Positions 36,080-44,900 of a DNA stretch of 64,000 nucleotides are shown here, piece by piece. The stretch is taken from positions 124,001 to 188,000 of the forward strand of contig NZ_BONY01000003.1 in the NCBI RefSeq assembly GCF_016862955.1, in the 5' to 3' direction. Each line of letters begins with the position of its first letter. Within the stretch, counting starts at the first letter, position 1. Under the pieces are notes generated by a model. The model did not search any database and was not told where the DNA came from. It saw only the letters and a list, made by a program, of their open reading frames with translations. The stretch is from Rhizocola hellebori. GTDB lineage: Bacteria; Actinomycetota; Actinomycetes; Mycobacteriales; Micromonosporaceae. The position numbers and the translations under genes are program-made.

Positions 36080-38353
36080 ATGGCCGAGCAAGAGTCGATT
36101 TTGATCAGCCGGACAGACATTGCTCGGCACGCAGGCGTGCAGCGCGCCGCCGTCACCAACTGGATTAGCCGGCACGCTGACTTTCCCGCACCGACACGAG
36201 CCGGAGACTCAGAGCTGTTCGACGCGCTTGCTGTAGCGACTTGGCTTGACGGACGGAAGATCCCGGCGAGCAGTCTGATGGACAGTGAGGCTGACGGGCA
36301 GGACTACGGTGTGAGGTTCCGCCGCAGTCTCGGTCTTGTACCGGTAGCCAAGTCAATGCCCGTGGCGCCACAGAGACCTTCCGTTGACGCTGGGTTTTGG
36401 CGGCTAGCTGAACTCTTGAGGGGAGAATTCACGCCGGACCAGTACCTCGCTGTTGTGGCTCGGCTAATTTATCTTCAGGCCCGGCATCCCTCGATGTGGA
36501 GGGAGCTCGCCCTGCAATCCTGGGCTGCGCCAAATCAGCACCTGCTTGATGAAGCCTGGCAACAGGTGGTCAGAGAAGAGCCGGGCACCACGCCCTTCAC
36601 CAGCGGGTCGGTACGACCAGACACACTGCGTTCAGCGATCGACGTCATGGATGAGATACGTCATTCTACGAGAGGCCGTCCCGAGGTTGCTTCGCAGCGA
36701 CCGCCATCGGCGGAGCTGTTCGTCCAACTCATTGAGCAGCACGCGAAAGCCCAAGGACACAAGTCATCGGAATTCTTTACGCCGCGGGCGATCGTCACAC
36801 TGGCGATTGACCTGCTATCTCCGTCTTCGTCAACGTCTCGTATTTACGATCCATTCTGCCGAGCGGGTGAGTTTCTAGACGAGGCCGTGGCCCATATGGG
36901 GGCAAGAGGTTTCGACTACCAACAGGTTACGGTTCATGGTCAACATGCAAATTATGGTCTCTGCTCGCTCGCACAAATCAATTTACGGCTACACGGCTCC
37001 GATCCAACGATCCTCACAGGATACTGGTGGGAGCGGGAAAACGTTCCTCAGCAATACGATATGGTGTTCGCCAATCCGCCGTTCAATATGAGCCTCCCTA
37101 TGGGGGCGCTACTTGGCCGTGTGTGGCGCTATGGGGAACCTCCAGCCCACAACGGCAATTTTGCCTGGATGCAGCATGTCCTTGCTTCACTTCGGCCTGG
37201 TGGTCAAGCGGCGGTGGTGATGCCCAACAATGCGAGTATTGCGACCAATCCCAGGGAGCGTGCGATCCGGGCAGCAATGGTGGACGACGGTGTAGTTGAA
37301 TGCGTCATTGCTTTGCCTCCGCGAATGTTCCCGGGAACAGGTATTCCGGCATGCCTGTGGCTCCTAGGAGCGCCTTCGGTGCGTCCACATGAGGTGCTGT
37401 TCATTGATGCGTCTGACCTCGGTGTGAGTAGCGCGCGCGGCAGCCGTACCTTCACGGAGAAGGAAGCCCGCAAGATCGTCGCCGTACGTAAGCAATGGTT
37501 GCAAGGTGAATTTGTCAACATTCCGTCTTTCGCCCGCTCGGTATCGCACTCCGAGATACAGCGACACGAGTATGTGTTGAATCCCTCAAGCTATGTCGAG
37601 CCGGAGGAGGTCGGGCGGAATCCTTCGACAGCGCATACGAGGGTTCATGAACTTATGCGAGAGTCGTTAAACCTCAAGCGACAGATCCGGGATATAGCTG
37701 CGCAAGTCGCAGATTTGACCACCTTCCCTAGTAATGAATTGCCGGAAACCTGGCCCACTATCGACCTGGGTCTGCTCTGCGAGATGAAGGCGGGTCCGTC
37801 TGGGAGCCAAGTGCGCGCCGAGAATCGCCTCAGCAACGGTGTGCCTGTGCTCCTTCCCAAGTACCTCCGGGGCGGCCATATCGTTGGCGACGCTCCTGTG
37901 ACCGTATCGATCGAGATTGCCGAGAAGTTCGCTGACTACCGGCTGGAAGCAGGCGACGTGGTCTGCACTCGGGTCGGTGATTTGGGCCGGGTTGCTCGCG
38001 TCGACCATGAGCAAGAAGGATGGTTGCTCTCAACAGGGCTTGTCCGACTGCGCTGCGGGGATGATGTCCTGCCGTCATACCTAGCCCACGCGTTGGCGTC
38101 ATCGGCGGCTCGCCGATGGATCGAACGCAACGCTAGCGGAACCGTGGTCCCCACTATCGCGCTTCGAGCCCTGGCACGACTTCCAGTAGCCATACCGCCT
38201 ATAGAGCGGCAGGCATCGATAGGCAACGCGTTGGACGCCATCGCCGAGCAGGCGCGTTCCCACGCCAAGCTGGCCGCCGTTACGGGCTTGCTGGTCAGCA
38301 TTCTGGGGGACTCACTTGTCCCTGGTCCCGAGAGGTCCACGAGAACCTTCTGA
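36080..38353 (+). CDS. HTH-N6-adenine DNA methyltransferase-specificity (HsdM-HsdS-like) fusion
   Basis: A 757-aa protein. Residues about 6-60 are an AlpA/MerR-like HTH (SRTDIARHAGVQRAAVTNWI). A helical N-terminal domain of type I M subunits follows (about 95-215), then the Rossmann catalytic core: EFFTPRAIVTLAIDLL, motif I variant DPFCRAGEFL (D257), motif IV NPPF (332-335). A helical spacer (about 520-550) leads to one target-recognition domain (about 553-740; ETWPTIDLGLLCEM ... LEAGDVVCTRVGDLGRV ... LPVAIPPIERQ). It should methylate adenine in a specific site. No HsdR or other nuclease subunit is adjacent. One TRD instead of two suggests dimeric recognition of a symmetric site. The ATG at 36080 sits 4 bp after the Abi stop. 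Lower GC suggests transfer. Confidence 0.88.
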   Translation: MAEQESILISRTDIARHAGVQRAAVTNWISRHADFPAPTRAGDSELFDALAVATWLDGRKIPASSLMDSEADGQDYGVRFRRSLGLVPVAKSMPVAPQRPSVDAGFWRLAELLRGEFTPDQYLAVVARLIYLQARHPSMWRELALQSWAAPNQHLLDEAWQQVVREEPGTTPFTSGSVRPDTLRSAIDVMDEIRHSTRGRPEVASQRPPSAELFVQLIEQHAKAQGHKSSEFFTPRAIVTLAIDLLSPSSSTSRIYDPFCRAGEFLDEAVAHMGARGFDYQQVTVHGQHANYGLCSLAQINLRLHGSDPTILTGYWWERENVPQQYDMVFANPPFNMSLPMGALLGRVWRYGEPPAHNGNFAWMQHVLASLRPGGQAAVVMPNNASIATNPRERAIRAAMVDDGVVECVIALPPRMFPGTGIPACLWLLGAPSVRPHEVLFIDASDLGVSSARGSRTFTEKEARKIVAVRKQWLQGEFVNIPSFARSVSHSEIQRHEYVLNPSSYVEPEEVGRNPSTAHTRVHELMRESLNLKRQIRDIAAQVADLTTFPSNELPETWPTIDLGLLCEMKAGPSGSQVRAENRLSNGVPVLLPKYLRGGHIVGDAPVTVSIEIAEKFADYRLEAGDVVCTRVGDLGRVARVDHEQEGWLLSTGLVRLRCGDDVLPSYLAHALASSAARRWIERNASGTVVPTIALRALARLPVAIPPIERQASIGNALDAIAEQARSHAKLAAVTGLLVSILGDSLVPGPERSTRTF

Positions 38354-38511
38354 GCCCCATCCCCAGGTACCTGTGCTCACATGAAGCCCCAAGATCAGGC
38401 CCGAACTCCACGCCCGATCCGCACTAACCCTCGACGTCCTCAGGGCGATAGCCGGCCATTTCTTTCCCGCTTTCTGGCACCAGGGTCAGCGCCACACAAA
38501 TGAAGGGGGCC

Positions 38512-38958
38512 TTAGGTCCTCGGGTATCGCCGCCGGTCGGCGTGGACCTCGCGGCGAATCATCCGGGTCACGCATAGATTCTCGGCCATGGTGAGTGACA
38601 CGTAGGGCCCGTAATGCTCGATGCCGGTCTCGCCGGCTAACACCTCTTGCTGCGCCGAGCGGAGCAGGGCTCGAAGCTCGGCGAGGTATATCTCGTCGAG
38701 GAAGCATGGGGCGTCCTGCGCTGCGATCAGTGCCGCCTCGATTTCCCACGCACACCTGTCCACCGCGCCCGCCAGAAACAGGCTGCTTGCGGTCAGGCAC
38801 CGCGAGTACAGCCGAATCCAGGTCAGCAGATGATGTCTGTCGTCGAGGACCAGAGGCAAAACCTGTTGACCGGTATCGACATCGACCCCTTCCGGGTGCA
38901 GCCCGCGCGCCACGACCTCCTGGCAGATCTGCAGCGGATCAGTACCTTGCAGCAACAC
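38512..38958 (-). CDS. Hypothetical protein, third gene of the amidohydrolase operon
   Basis: About 148 aa, mostly helical (SSLFLAGAVDRCAWEIEAAL, LDEIYLAELRALLRSAQQEV), with a basic C-terminus (RREVHADRRRYPRT). It has no signal peptide or recognised family. It starts within about 30 bp of the amidohydrolase stop on the same strand, so it is cotranscribed. The start is uncertain: TTG 38976, GTG 38958 or TTG 38955; GGAAGG lies just before the last two. Longer upstream reading in this frame overlaps the amidohydrolase and is a shadow. Confidence 0.55.
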   Translation of the reverse strand: MLLQGTDPLQICQEVVARGLHPEGVDVDTGQQVLPLVLDDRHHLLTWIRLYSRCLTASSLFLAGAVDRCAWEIEAALIAAQDAPCFLDEIYLAELRALLRSAQQEVLAGETGIEHYGPYVSLTMAENLCVTRMIRREVHADRRRYPRT

Positions 38959-38983
38959 CCTTCCGTCGCGTGGCAACGCCTGA

Positions 38984-39865
38984 TCACCCCCGCCCAAGCA
39001 GCCGCAGCAGATTGCCACCGAACAGGTCCGCGAAGTGGGCGGCCTCAACACCGACGATGTCGGCCATAACCGCCAACTCGTGCAGCGAGTTCGCGCTGCT
39101 CGCATACGGCAGGTCGGAACCGTAGAGAACCCGCAAAGGGCTGATGGTGTCCAACACCTCGAACAGGTCGTAAGCCCGCACCACCGAAGTCTCAAAATAG
39201 ATATTTGGGTACGCGGCAAGCACCGCGACCGCCCGCGGCATGTCGATGAAGGTCGAGTGGCCCAGGATCAGGCGCAGGTCGGGGAGCTCTTGGGCGATCG
39301 CGGCCAGCTCTGTGGAGACCGCCCCCGTGCCGTAGCCGGTGTGCACGAGCACCGGTAGGCCGTCGGCCGCCGCTCGGCCGAACACCTCCCGGGCCGCCGG
39401 CGAGCCCAGCGAAAAGTCTTGTGCCCGCGGATGCAGCTTGATCCCGCGGTGACCTCGATCAAGACAGCGCCTGTACTCCGGCTCCCATCGCCCATTGGGG
39501 TTCAGCCGCATAAACGGGATGAGGCGGTCGGGGGCCTTCTCGTATGCCGCCCAGATCCGCTCATTGGGCACCTGAAAATCGGCGCCTTGGTCGGGATCGT
39601 CGAACGCGAACACCACCGTGCCGTCAACGTGGTACTCATCGAGGTCGCGAAGCAGATCGTCCAGCTCCAGCGAACGCCCATCCCGGTCTCGGCCCAGATG
39701 CGCATGCGCATCCCACACCGGCGAGGTTTCCACCATCTCGAAAGTGAGCCGCCGCAAATACGCGTATGAGTGCAAGGGCACGCCAGGCTCGGGCACCACC
39801 GAGGTTTCGAAGTAGCGCTCGTAAGGGATCCGGCCCCGCTGCCCCATCCACCCAGTATCGATCAC
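38984..39865 (-). CDS. Amidohydrolase-family metal-dependent hydrolase (Amidohydro_2)
   Basis: 293 aa with a TIM-barrel fold. Metal ligands are visible as WDAHAHLG (H54, H56), HRGIKLHPR, VLVHTGYG, LILGHS and the terminal Asp in LYGSDLPY. Members of this superfamily hydrolyse or decarboxylate cyclic or aromatic substrates. GTG 39865 or ATG 39847 may start translation. It lies between two unrecognised genes on the same strand (18 bp from the upstream stop and about 25 bp from the next start), so substrate and pathway cannot be deduced. Confidence 0.88.
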   Translation of the reverse strand: MIDTGWMGQRGRIPYERYFETSVVPEPGVPLHSYAYLRRLTFEMVETSPVWDAHAHLGRDRDGRSLELDDLLRDLDEYHVDGTVVFAFDDPDQGADFQVPNERIWAAYEKAPDRLIPFMRLNPNGRWEPEYRRCLDRGHRGIKLHPRAQDFSLGSPAAREVFGRAAADGLPVLVHTGYGTGAVSTELAAIAQELPDLRLILGHSTFIDMPRAVAVLAAYPNIYFETSVVRAYDLFEVLDTISPLRVLYGSDLPYASSANSLHELAVMADIVGVEAAHFADLFGGNLLRLLGRG

Positions 39866-39883
39866 CCCGTCGGCTCGGTGTCG

Positions 39884-40660
39884 CTAATCTCGAAGGCCGC
39901 CTCGCCGGTGGAGATCGTTGAGGCGATCGGTCAGCTCTACGACTGTGTACGGCCCTTCCGGGTACATCGAATCGAAGACGTCCTGTGCCAGCCGCCTGCG
40001 TTCGCCGTACAAAGGCAAAACAAACTCGGAAAAAACACTTTCGGTGCTCCAGCGCTTCTCCCCCCACCACGCGTCGTCGAACGCGTCGAAGACTCGGCTG
40101 AATGGAGGTTCCCGAATGTTCAGTAGCGGCTCAACGAGATTGGCGTCGTCGTGCGGCAGCCCCAGGGCGTCGATCAGGTAAGGAACCGAATCCCAGGCCG
40201 CGTCGCGACCTGACTCGCCACTCAACCACCGTTTGACCTCCGCCAGATCGGCTGTCAGCCCGGCGGCCTCGACCCACTCCACCACGTTGGCCATGAGGTG
40301 CTCGATGTTGCCTTTGGACGGAGGCAGAACGTGCTCCCAGCCGCATGGGCTGCTTTGCCGCGGCAGGTGGGCGCGCCACATGCCCCACGACGGCGTCGCC
40401 GCCCACACGTCCGCGCAGCCGCCCGCCGACGATATCTGCGCCGTGAGCACAGGCGCGCCGGTGGACTCGGCGAGGAACTGAACCGCTTGCGGGCCTGGGA
40501 ACTCCGGCATGGACCCCTTTGGCTGCCAGATGTCGAGCCGCTGCCACCCACCACCGAGAGCGAACAGGTTCCGGGGCACCCGGCCGAATGCCTCAACACC
40601 GCGCTGGCGTACCAGCAGATTGTCCGCGCGCCCGAGCACCAGATTGAAGATCTCCGCCAC
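39884..40660 (-). CDS. Hypothetical protein, first gene of the amidohydrolase operon
   Basis: 258 aa, soluble, Trp-rich (GGGWQRLDIWQP, SWGMWRAHLP, FDDAWWGEKRWS), starting with GTG (MAEIFNLVLGRADNLLVRQR). The N-terminal half is probably mixed alpha/beta; the C-terminal half is helical (AQDVFDSMYPEGPYTVVELT). I recognise no catalytic motif or family. Immediate linkage to the amidohydrolase suggests a shared function. Confidence 0.6.
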   Translation of the reverse strand: MAEIFNLVLGRADNLLVRQRGVEAFGRVPRNLFALGGGWQRLDIWQPKGSMPEFPGPQAVQFLAESTGAPVLTAQISSAGGCADVWAATPSWGMWRAHLPRQSSPCGWEHVLPPSKGNIEHLMANVVEWVEAAGLTADLAEVKRWLSGESGRDAAWDSVPYLIDALGLPHDDANLVEPLLNIREPPFSRVFDAFDDAWWGEKRWSTESVFSEFVLPLYGERRRLAQDVFDSMYPEGPYTVVELTDRLNDLHRRGGLRD

Positions 40661-40864
40661 GACCGCGACGATAGTCGATCCCCGTCAATGCCGCAGCCGC
40701 TGCGCGAGCCAGCCAATAGGAAGGCCGAATCGGTCAATTAACAACAAAACAGAATGCAGGTTCGGAACACCCCGTATGCTCCGAAAATAGCGGTGTCTGA
40801 CTGTAACGGGCACCATCACCCGAGCGACCGCCGTGTGATCGCGGATGAGACAGGAGAAGTACGG

Positions 40865-42061
40865 ATGCATCGGAATAGCCTTGGGCGCTGGCTTGAACGC
40901 GTGGGGTTGGTGGCGTTGCTGGGTGCGATGGGATCGATGTCGGGAGTTGTCCCGGCGTCGGCGGCCAATCCGTGGACGGACCCCCCACCGGCCGCGCTGT
41001 CCCCGGCCCGAGGAGCGCTGGCGACAGCCACCGCGCCATGCCCCGCAACGCACCGTGTCCTTGACTGTGTTTACGCCGTCGCCGGGCAGATCGGTGACTC
41101 CCCCAATATCTCCGTCGTCGGAACTCTCCAGGCATACAACTGGGTGAGCAACACGTGGACGGATCTGAGCCCGATCTCCCCTCGACGCGAACTGGCCGCG
41201 GCGGCCGCGCCATGCCCGCTCCAGCAAGGCAATGGTGGTAACAAAACCTGCGTCTACGCGATCGGCGGCCGGGATGCCGGCGGCGTGGTGTTGAACACGC
41301 TGCAGTCCTACGACCCGGCCAACGACAGCTGGACCCTCCGGACTGTCATGCCCACAGCGCGATACTTCCTGGCGGCGGCTGCCGCGCCCTGCCCGAGCGT
41401 TGCGGCCCGGTCGGGCGATTGGTCGGGTCACACCGCTGAAACCTGCATCTACGCCATCGGCGGCAAGGATGCCAATGGTAGTCAGCTGACCGCGGTGGAG
41501 GTCTACCACCCGAGGACCGACACCTGGAGCACCGCGGCCGGTTTGCCTGCGGCCCGGGACACGCTGGCGGCAGCCACCGCTGAATGCCCATCCGTGCAGA
41601 GCCGCGGAGACGGCCAAGCGCACGCCCGGAAGACCTGCGTCTACGCCATCGGCGGCTACAACAATGGCTTCAAGGACACCGTGGAGTCCTACGACCCAAC
41701 CACCGACAGCTGGACGACCCGGCCGGTCATGCCCACAGCCCGCAACGTGCTGGCGGCGGCCGCCGCTCCATGCGCACCGGGGCCACGCGCGGGTGGCTCC
41801 ACCGGAACCTGCATCTACGCCGTGGGTGGCGCCAACGGCGGTGCCGGGCTGCAGACGGCAGAGTCCTACAACCCCGCCACCGACAGCTGGACGTCCCTGC
41901 CCAACATGCCCACGGGCCGGGGTTTCCTGGGTGCGTCGTCTGCGCCGTGCTCGTTCCAGCACTGGGGAACCTGCGTGTACGCGGTGGGCGGCCTGGAAAC
42001 CGGCTTCGACACCAGTTCCGCCGTAGCCGCGGTGGAGAGCCTGGAGACCCGGCTTCTGTAG
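40865..42061 (+). CDS. Secreted six-repeat Kelch protein with paired cysteines
   Basis: 398 aa. It has a signal peptide (about 1-34, ERVGLVALLGAMG...ASAANPW), then six repeats of about 50-60 residues, each with a Kelch glycine pair (YAIGG) and a W-containing strand (YDPANDSWTLR, YNPATDSWTSLP). Every repeat also has a cysteine pair, one in the A-P-C-P segment and one in TC(V/I)YA(I/V)GG, about 8-25 residues apart, suggesting one disulfide per blade of an extracellular beta-propeller. ATG 40865 has AGGAGA upstream. Probably a binding protein or a galactose-oxidase-like propeller without the catalytic domain. A strong terminator follows. Confidence 0.85.
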   Translation: MHRNSLGRWLERVGLVALLGAMGSMSGVVPASAANPWTDPPPAALSPARGALATATAPCPATHRVLDCVYAVAGQIGDSPNISVVGTLQAYNWVSNTWTDLSPISPRRELAAAAAPCPLQQGNGGNKTCVYAIGGRDAGGVVLNTLQSYDPANDSWTLRTVMPTARYFLAAAAAPCPSVAARSGDWSGHTAETCIYAIGGKDANGSQLTAVEVYHPRTDTWSTAAGLPAARDTLAAATAECPSVQSRGDGQAHARKTCVYAIGGYNNGFKDTVESYDPTTDSWTTRPVMPTARNVLAAAAAPCAPGPRAGGSTGTCIYAVGGANGGAGLQTAESYNPATDSWTSLPNMPTGRGFLGASSAPCSFQHWGTCVYAVGGLETGFDTSSAVAAVESLETRLL

Positions 42062-42075
42062 TGACAAATGGCAAG

Positions 42076-42108
42076 AGCCGGGCTCGCTCCGCATGGAGCA
42101 GCCCGGCT
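42076..42108. terminator. Intrinsic terminator between convergent genes
   Basis: AGCCGGGCTCGCTCC (42076-42090) pairs with GGAGCAGCCCGGCT (42095-42108) with a single bulge, followed by CCGGTCTTTT. It lies between the Kelch stop (42061) and the GGDEF/EAL stop (42143). Confidence 0.8.
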
Positions 42109-42142
42109 CCGGTCTTTTCCACCCTTGACGTCTCTCCGTTGT

Positions 42143-44326
42143 TTAAACGGGGGCGTATGCCGGCTGCTCCTGTAAGAGACGGTCCAATTCGCCGGGCGAC
42201 AGCGGCCCGGCGAAATAAAACCCTTGGCAAAGCTGGCATCCGTCCGACTCGACGACCTCACGCTGGCCGGCGGTTTCCACTCCTTCCGCGATCACCTGCA
42301 AGCCAAGACGATGGCCGAGGGTGACAATCACGTCTACGAGCGGAGCGTCCTGCAGCGCCGGGGCTCGCGGTGGCTCGGCCACGAGTTCCCGGTCGATCTT
42401 CAGGATGTCGACGGGCAGGCGGCGCAACTGGCCAAGGGATGAGTAGCCGGCGCCGAAATCATCGAGGGCTATCCGCACCCCCAACGCCCGCAATGTTTGG
42501 AGGACACCGGACAGCTGGGCGATGTCTTGGGCGGCAGCGCTTTCGGTCATTTCCAGGACCAGCAGGCTGGGCGGCACACCGTGACGTCGCAGAGTCGCGG
42601 CGATCCGGTCTGCGTACCGGGGCGCACGCAGTTCCCGCAGGGAAACGTTCGCTGACATCCAAAGCGTGCGGCCGCGCCGGTAGGACGCCGCGAGCTCTCG
42701 GCAGGTGTGCTCGATCACCCACGCGCCTAGTTCACCGATAAGGCCGGCTTCCTCGGCGATCTGCACAAACTCATCTGGGCTGATCGCTCCCAGGAGGGGA
42801 TGCTGCCAGCGCAGCAGGGCCTCGGCACCCACGATGCGGCCCGACGCGAGGTCAACGATCGGCTGATAGGCGAGCGATAGTTCCTTGCGTTTCCCCGAGC
42901 CACGCAAATCGTGCTCGATGACAAGCCGGCGTTGCAGCGTTTTGTCATAGGCCACATCGAATGCCTCGATCCGGCTTTTGCCCCGCTGTTTAGCCAGGCG
43001 CAACGCCAGATCCGCGTTGCGCATCAACTCCTTGGGGCTCTTGGCGGTCACGCTGTCGGCGTAGCCGATACTCGCTCCTAAGTGGACCGTTACCCCATCC
43101 ACCTGGTACGGACGGCAGAGTGCGGAAAGCAAGCGCACAGCGGCACGTCCCGCCCTGTCCTGGCTCGCGGAAATCAATGCCGCGAACTCGTCGCCACCAA
43201 GCCGGATCGCCAAGTCGTCCGGTCCCAATGCAGCCTGCAACCGTTTACCGACCTCGACCAGCACCTCGTCGCCGACGTCATGCCCATTGAGATCGTTGAT
43301 ATCCTTAAATCCGTCAAGATCAATAACGAGGAGGGTACAGGATGGGCCACCCGCTTGCCGCCGTGCCCTTTCGTCCAGCGCCTGCCACAGGCGACGCCGG
43401 TTTGACAAGGCCGTCAACGGATCGAGATTTGCCATCCGCCAGTACTCGGCTTCGCGCTCGGTGAGCTGAAGCGCAGATCTTCGCGCTTCGCTAAGCGCCA
43501 GCGCGATCCGCAGACCCAACAGGATCGCTAGCGGGATCCCTGTCGTCGCGATGCCTAAATCTAGGCTGTGCATGCGAACGGCCTGAATGGTAGCGGCCGA
43601 GCAGATCGATGCGACCGCGAGGAAGGCTGGGAAGACGCCGAAGGGTGCCAGCGGCCAGGTGCCCGGGCTGGCGTTTGCGGGGCGCGGAAACCTCGTACCC
43701 CAGCCAAGAATGATGCATCCGAGCGCGATGAAGGCAGCCGGCCCGGCAACCCACATGCCCGTCTTTTCCTTGACCACAGCGAGGGTGAGAATCGCATCGG
43801 CGATGACGATAAGCAGCAATCCCATCGCGACAGTGACATTGCGCGGCCATGGACGGCCCGCCCGCAGCACAGTCACCAGACACAGCGCGGTAATCAGGCA
43901 CACCCCGGCCAACGCCGCGCCGATCAGGCTGCGCTGTTCACCGAGCCGGAAAGGCCCGAATCCATTCATCAGACCCAGCGTCCAGCACAAGCTGAACACG
44001 CCGTCTCCGGCAAGCAGCCCGTCAAGCAGATCCCGGCGCCACCCGCCGCCGGCCGCCGAAGGCTGGGCACGCGAAAGCAGCGTGGCGACGAGACCAGCAC
44101 CCGCCGCGAGGCAGGCCGCCAAAACGATCGCAATCGCCATCGGGTGCGGTATCGCCAGAGCTGAGGCGAACGCCGCGGCAATGACCGGGACGGGAGTCAA
44201 CGCCAGGCTGGCGGAGACCAGCAGTTCATGGCGTGCCTGCTTGCCAGCCGCGGCGAAGGTGATCCCGGCGGCTGCGCCGGTCAGGCATATGAGCACACCC
44301 CAGCTGGATGCACCATCGAGCAGCAT
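42143..44326 (-). CDS. Membrane GGDEF-EAL cyclic-di-GMP protein
   Basis: About 727 aa. The N-terminal 280 residues are polytopic (roughly eight TM helices, e.g. GVLICLTGAAAGITFAAAG, VTVAMGLLLIVIADAILTLA). Then GGDEF with an intact RLGGDEF motif (377-381), so diguanylate cyclase activity is plausible, and EAL with GAEALLRW (502-504) and DDFGAGYSS, so phosphodiesterase residues are also present. It should make or break c-di-GMP, which in actinomycetes controls development. The start is uncertain: ATG 44326 gives a membrane domain right away; the frame is open to 44530 but would overlap the next gene. Confidence 0.92.
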   Translation of the reverse strand: MLLDGASSWGVLICLTGAAAGITFAAAGKQARHELLVSASLALTPVPVIAAAFASALAIPHPMAIAIVLAACLAAGAGLVATLLSRAQPSAAGGGWRRDLLDGLLAGDGVFSLCWTLGLMNGFGPFRLGEQRSLIGAALAGVCLITALCLVTVLRAGRPWPRNVTVAMGLLLIVIADAILTLAVVKEKTGMWVAGPAAFIALGCIILGWGTRFPRPANASPGTWPLAPFGVFPAFLAVASICSAATIQAVRMHSLDLGIATTGIPLAILLGLRIALALSEARRSALQLTEREAEYWRMANLDPLTALSNRRRLWQALDERARRQAGGPSCTLLVIDLDGFKDINDLNGHDVGDEVLVEVGKRLQAALGPDDLAIRLGGDEFAALISASQDRAGRAAVRLLSALCRPYQVDGVTVHLGASIGYADSVTAKSPKELMRNADLALRLAKQRGKSRIEAFDVAYDKTLQRRLVIEHDLRGSGKRKELSLAYQPIVDLASGRIVGAEALLRWQHPLLGAISPDEFVQIAEEAGLIGELGAWVIEHTCRELAASYRRGRTLWMSANVSLRELRAPRYADRIAATLRRHGVPPSLLVLEMTESAAAQDIAQLSGVLQTLRALGVRIALDDFGAGYSSLGQLRRLPVDILKIDRELVAEPPRAPALQDAPLVDVIVTLGHRLGLQVIAEGVETAGQREVVESDGCQLCQGFYFAGPLSPGELDRLLQEQPAYAPV

Positions 44327-44426
44327 GGCCTCGACTGTGCCGGATGCGGCACCGGGGAATCGCACACTGTGTACGTCATCGGGTCGCCAGCGGTGAAACT
44401 CTAGCCCATTGGTGTAATAAACCTTG

Positions 44427-44894
44427 CTAAACCGGTTTCTCGCCCACCCTGGTAAAAGCCATGATCCAGTTGGTTTCCCAGGTTTCGCCGCCGTCGTTGG
44501 AAAAGTCTTGGTGCCAGCGGGCGGCGACATCGGTAATCTCCGACCACAGGAACCTCACCTTGATCGGCCGGCCATCCACCTCGTCATCGCCTTCGAACAG
44601 GCCAACCCCATCGACGAACCGGCCGGTGACCGGTGGCTGCAGCTTTCCGTCTCTGCTACTCACCCAGTAGATCGCCCAGTGCCCGGCGGCCGGGTCGAAC
44701 AACCGGAAGGCCACCCCACGCGTGCCGGTCGAGTGGAAGATGTGCTCCTCGAAGCTTCCCGCGCCAGCGAAGAACCCATGCGCCTCACAGGTACTGGAAA
44801 ACTCAGTCCATTCGGTGCAACCGGTGAAAACCTCCTTGAGCTGCCGGTGCGCGACAGTCCAGGAGCCGTTCTCAAAGTCGAAGTCTGTGTTCAT
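44427..44894 (-). CDS. Conserved lipocalin-like protein (DUF1579-like)
   Basis: 155 aa starting MNTDFDFENGSWTVAHRQL. Tryptophan- and aromatic-rich strands (VAFRLFDPAAGHWAIYWVSS, VDGRPIKVRFLWSEI, GGETWETNWIMAFTRV) fit the lipocalin-like family seen widely in actinobacteria and proteobacteria with the pattern 'F.GxW.v.hrrL'. No signal peptide. The ATG at 44894 begins the conserved block; the longer upstream frame crosses a promoter-proximal repeat (44901-44940) and is rejected. Function is unproven, probably binding of a small hydrophobic ligand. Confidence 0.75.
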   Translation of the reverse strand: MNTDFDFENGSWTVAHRQLKEVFTGCTEWTEFSSTCEAHGFFAGAGSFEEHIFHSTGTRGVAFRLFDPAAGHWAIYWVSSRDGKLQPPVTGRFVDGVGLFEGDDEVDGRPIKVRFLWSEITDVAARWHQDFSNDGGETWETNWIMAFTRVGEKPV

Positions 44895-44900
44895 GACCGG

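Noticed and set aside
34917-38511. tRNA or att repeats as insertion site of the defence-like cassette
   Set aside because: No cloverleaf-forming sequence or flanking direct repeats could be found by eye, although composition suggests transfer.
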